A stretch of 64,000 nucleotides of DNA from Sporosarcina thermotolerans (lineage in GTDB: Bacteria > Bacillota > Bacilli > Bacillales_A > Planococcaceae), in assembly GCF_030067815.1 (NCBI RefSeq), contig NZ_CP125968.1, forward strand, positions 663,501-727,500, in the 5' to 3' direction. This document shows positions 62,775-64,000 of this stretch, piece by piece. Position 1 is the first letter of the stretch. Every line of letters starts with the position of its first letter. The notes beneath the pieces are model-generated. The model ran no database searches. It saw only the letters and a program-made list of their open reading frames with translations, and was not told the DNA's origin. The position numbers and the translations under genes were made by a program.

Positions 62775-64000
62775 ATGGTACAAGCTGTTGAGAGTCACGT
62801 TTATGCATTTCCGAACACAGAAGGGGCAAAAGTAAACTTCAAGGAACGCTATGATAACTTTATTGGCGGAAAATGGACAGCCCCTGTGAATGGGCAATAC
62901 TTCGATAACCCGACGCCTGTTACAGGACAAGTGTTTACTAAAGTGGCAAGATCGACTGCCGAAGACATTGAGCTTGCGCTTGATGCTGCACATGCTGCGA
63001 AGGACGCTTGGGGGCGGACTTCGGTTACAGAACGCGCAAACATCTTGCTGAAAATTGCTGAACGCATGGAAGCGAATCTTGAGATGCTTGCCGTTGCTGA
63101 GACGTGGGAAAACGGAAAAGCGGTACGCGAAACATTAAATGCAGACCTACCGCTTGCAATCGATCATTTCAGATATTTTGCTTCCGCCATCCGTGCACAA
63201 GAAGGTGGCGTCAGTCAAATTGACAATAACACAGTAGCGTACCATTTCCACGAGCCGATAGGGGTTGTTGGTCAGATCATCCCTTGGAACTTCCCATTGC
63301 TAATGGCGGTTTGGAAGCTTGCTCCTGCGCTCGCTGCAGGAAACTGCGTCATACTGAAGCCTGCTGAGCAGACACCTGCATCCATCTTGGTATTGATGGA
63401 ACTGATTGAGGATTTATTGCCTGCCGGAGTCGTCAATATCGTCAACGGTTTTGGACTCGAAGCAGGGAAGCCGCTTGCTTCAAACCCACGAATCGGAAAA
63501 ATTGCATTCACAGGTGAGACGACGACAGGGCGCCTCATTATGCAATATGCATCACAAAACTTGATCCCGATGACACTTGAACTTGGCGGGAAGTCACCAA
63601 ACATATTCTTCGAGGACGTCATGGCAGAAGACGACTCATTCTTAGATAAAGCAGTTGAAGGTTTCGTCATGTTTGCATTGAACCAAGGGGAAGTGTGCAC
63701 ATGCCCGTCTCGTGCATTGATCCAAGAATCCATCTACGACAAGTTCATGGAGCGTGCAATTGAGCGCGTTAAGGCGATCAAAGTAGGAAATCCGCTTGAC
63801 CCGACAGTGATGATGGGTGCACAAGCTTCGACGGAGCAATTGGAAAAGATTTTATCTTACCTTGATATCGGAAAGCAGGAAGGAGCCGAGTGCCTGACTG
63901 GCGGCGAGCAAAACAAACTCGAGGGTGATTTAGCGGGAGGTTATTACGTTCAACCGACAGTTTTCAAAGGAAATAACAAAATGCGTATTTTCCAAGAGGA
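62775..64000 (+). CDS. NAD-dependent aldehyde dehydrogenase (cut by window end)
   Basis: The first ~408 residues are present. Cofactor and active-site parts are [31 protein letters not shown], the catalytic Glu in LELGGKSP and the catalytic Cys in [11 protein letters not shown]. The stretch [20 protein letters not shown] resembles AcoD-type acetaldehyde/aldehyde dehydrogenases. ATG 62775 follows GGGAGGAA. The gene runs off the end of the window. Control by CcpA through the upstream cre is likely. Confidence 0.92.
   Translation, partial: MVQAVESHVYAFPNTEGAKVNFKERYDNFIGGKWTAPVNGQYFDNPTPVTGQVFTKVARSTAEDIELALDAAHAAKDAWGRTSVTERANILLKIAERMEANLEMLAVAETWENGKAVRETLNADLPLAIDHFRYFASAIRAQEGGVSQIDNNTVAYHFHEPIGVVGQIIPWNFPLLMAVWKLAPALAAGNCVILKPAEQTPASILVLMELIEDLLPAGVVNIVNGFGLEAGKPLASNPRIGKIAFTGETTTGRLIMQYASQNLIPMTLELGGKSPNIFFEDVMAEDDSFLDKAVEGFVMFALNQGEVCTCPSRALIQESIYDKFMERAIERVKAIKVGNPLDPTVMMGAQASTEQLEKILSYLDIGKQEGAECLTGGEQNKLEGDLAGGYYVQPTVFKGNNKMRIFQE

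Noticed and set aside
1..64000. Reading the many broken genes as real pseudogenes
   Set aside because: All breaks have the same sign and lie mostly in homopolymers, with intact protein on both sides. Only the PhoD-like gene, its neighbouring tail, the metal-receptor fragment and the NUDIX and mhqD duplicate ends look truly decayed.

Overview
The window looks like a chromosomal segment of a spore-forming, low-to-mid GC Bacillota of the order Bacillales, most likely Planococcaceae (Sporosarcina-like). The grounds are des-desK-desR in the Bacillus order, a bacilliredoxin of the bacillithiol system, RNase J, PlsY, PgeF, ECF sigma/DUF4179 anti-sigma pairs, a LysM-M14 endopeptidase and many tiny Bacillales-type proteins. 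The genus is an inference. One caution governs the whole annotation: at least 21 otherwise well-preserved genes carry reading-frame breaks. Every break is repaired by adding a base (one case needs two), usually in a short homopolymer. This points to deletion errors in the consensus rather than real pseudogenes, so those genes are annotated here as single genes with the break noted.

Layout. 1-6.6 kb: end of an ABC exporter, a NERD protein flanked by repeat arrays, a DUF2207 membrane protein, mscL, an alkyltransferase-like protein. 6.6-12.4 kb: PAP2 phosphatase, plsY, brxC, an SDR reductase and the membrane-fluidity module des-desK-desR. 12.6-15.3 kb: kynU-kynB-kynA, the tryptophan-to-anthranilate operon. 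15.4-22.1 kb: a decayed PhoD-like gene, dsdA, a VOC protein, YqcI/YcgG, an amidinotransferase-fold hydrolase, the LysM-M14 peptidase. 22.3-29.3 kb: an AT-rich accessory island with a PLD-helicase-DUF3427 protein, a NUDIX hydrolase, a putative orphan HEARO/omega RNA, doxX under two Rex boxes, a holin-like type I toxin with an antisense RNA, and an MjaI-type restriction-modification pair. 29.4-38.3 kb: toast-rack protein, SelO, an ECF sigma/anti-sigma pair, a thioredoxin-reductase-like flavoprotein. 38.4-39.7 kb: a TnpB-only insertion element. 39.8-50.7 kb: nitrilase plus two GNATs, pgeF, tRNA-Asn, RNase J, a second ECF/anti-sigma pair, 3-hydroxybutyrate dehydrogenase, several small proteins. 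50.7-64 kb: a putative DUF3238 protein, mhqD behind an MhqR-type operator, membrane proteins, a two-component system, an amino-acid/peptide amidohydrolase group, htrA and a truncated aldehyde dehydrogenase with a cre site.

The most striking structure is not a gene. Sixteen regular arrays (plus one irregular G-rich patch) sit in the spaces between genes. Each is built from a conserved 7-15 base core repeated at exactly 20 or 21 bp, or alternating 20/21, that is two DNA helical turns, with variable bases between. The core differs from locus to locus, yet the same core families reappear at distant loci (ATTCAATAGATA three times, ACGCATAA three times, CTCGAGCAAAAC twice). Two paralogous copies differ by whole 20-bp units. 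In at least two places the arrays lie next to duplicated gene 3' ends that bracket an inserted gene. I know of no description of this repeat class.
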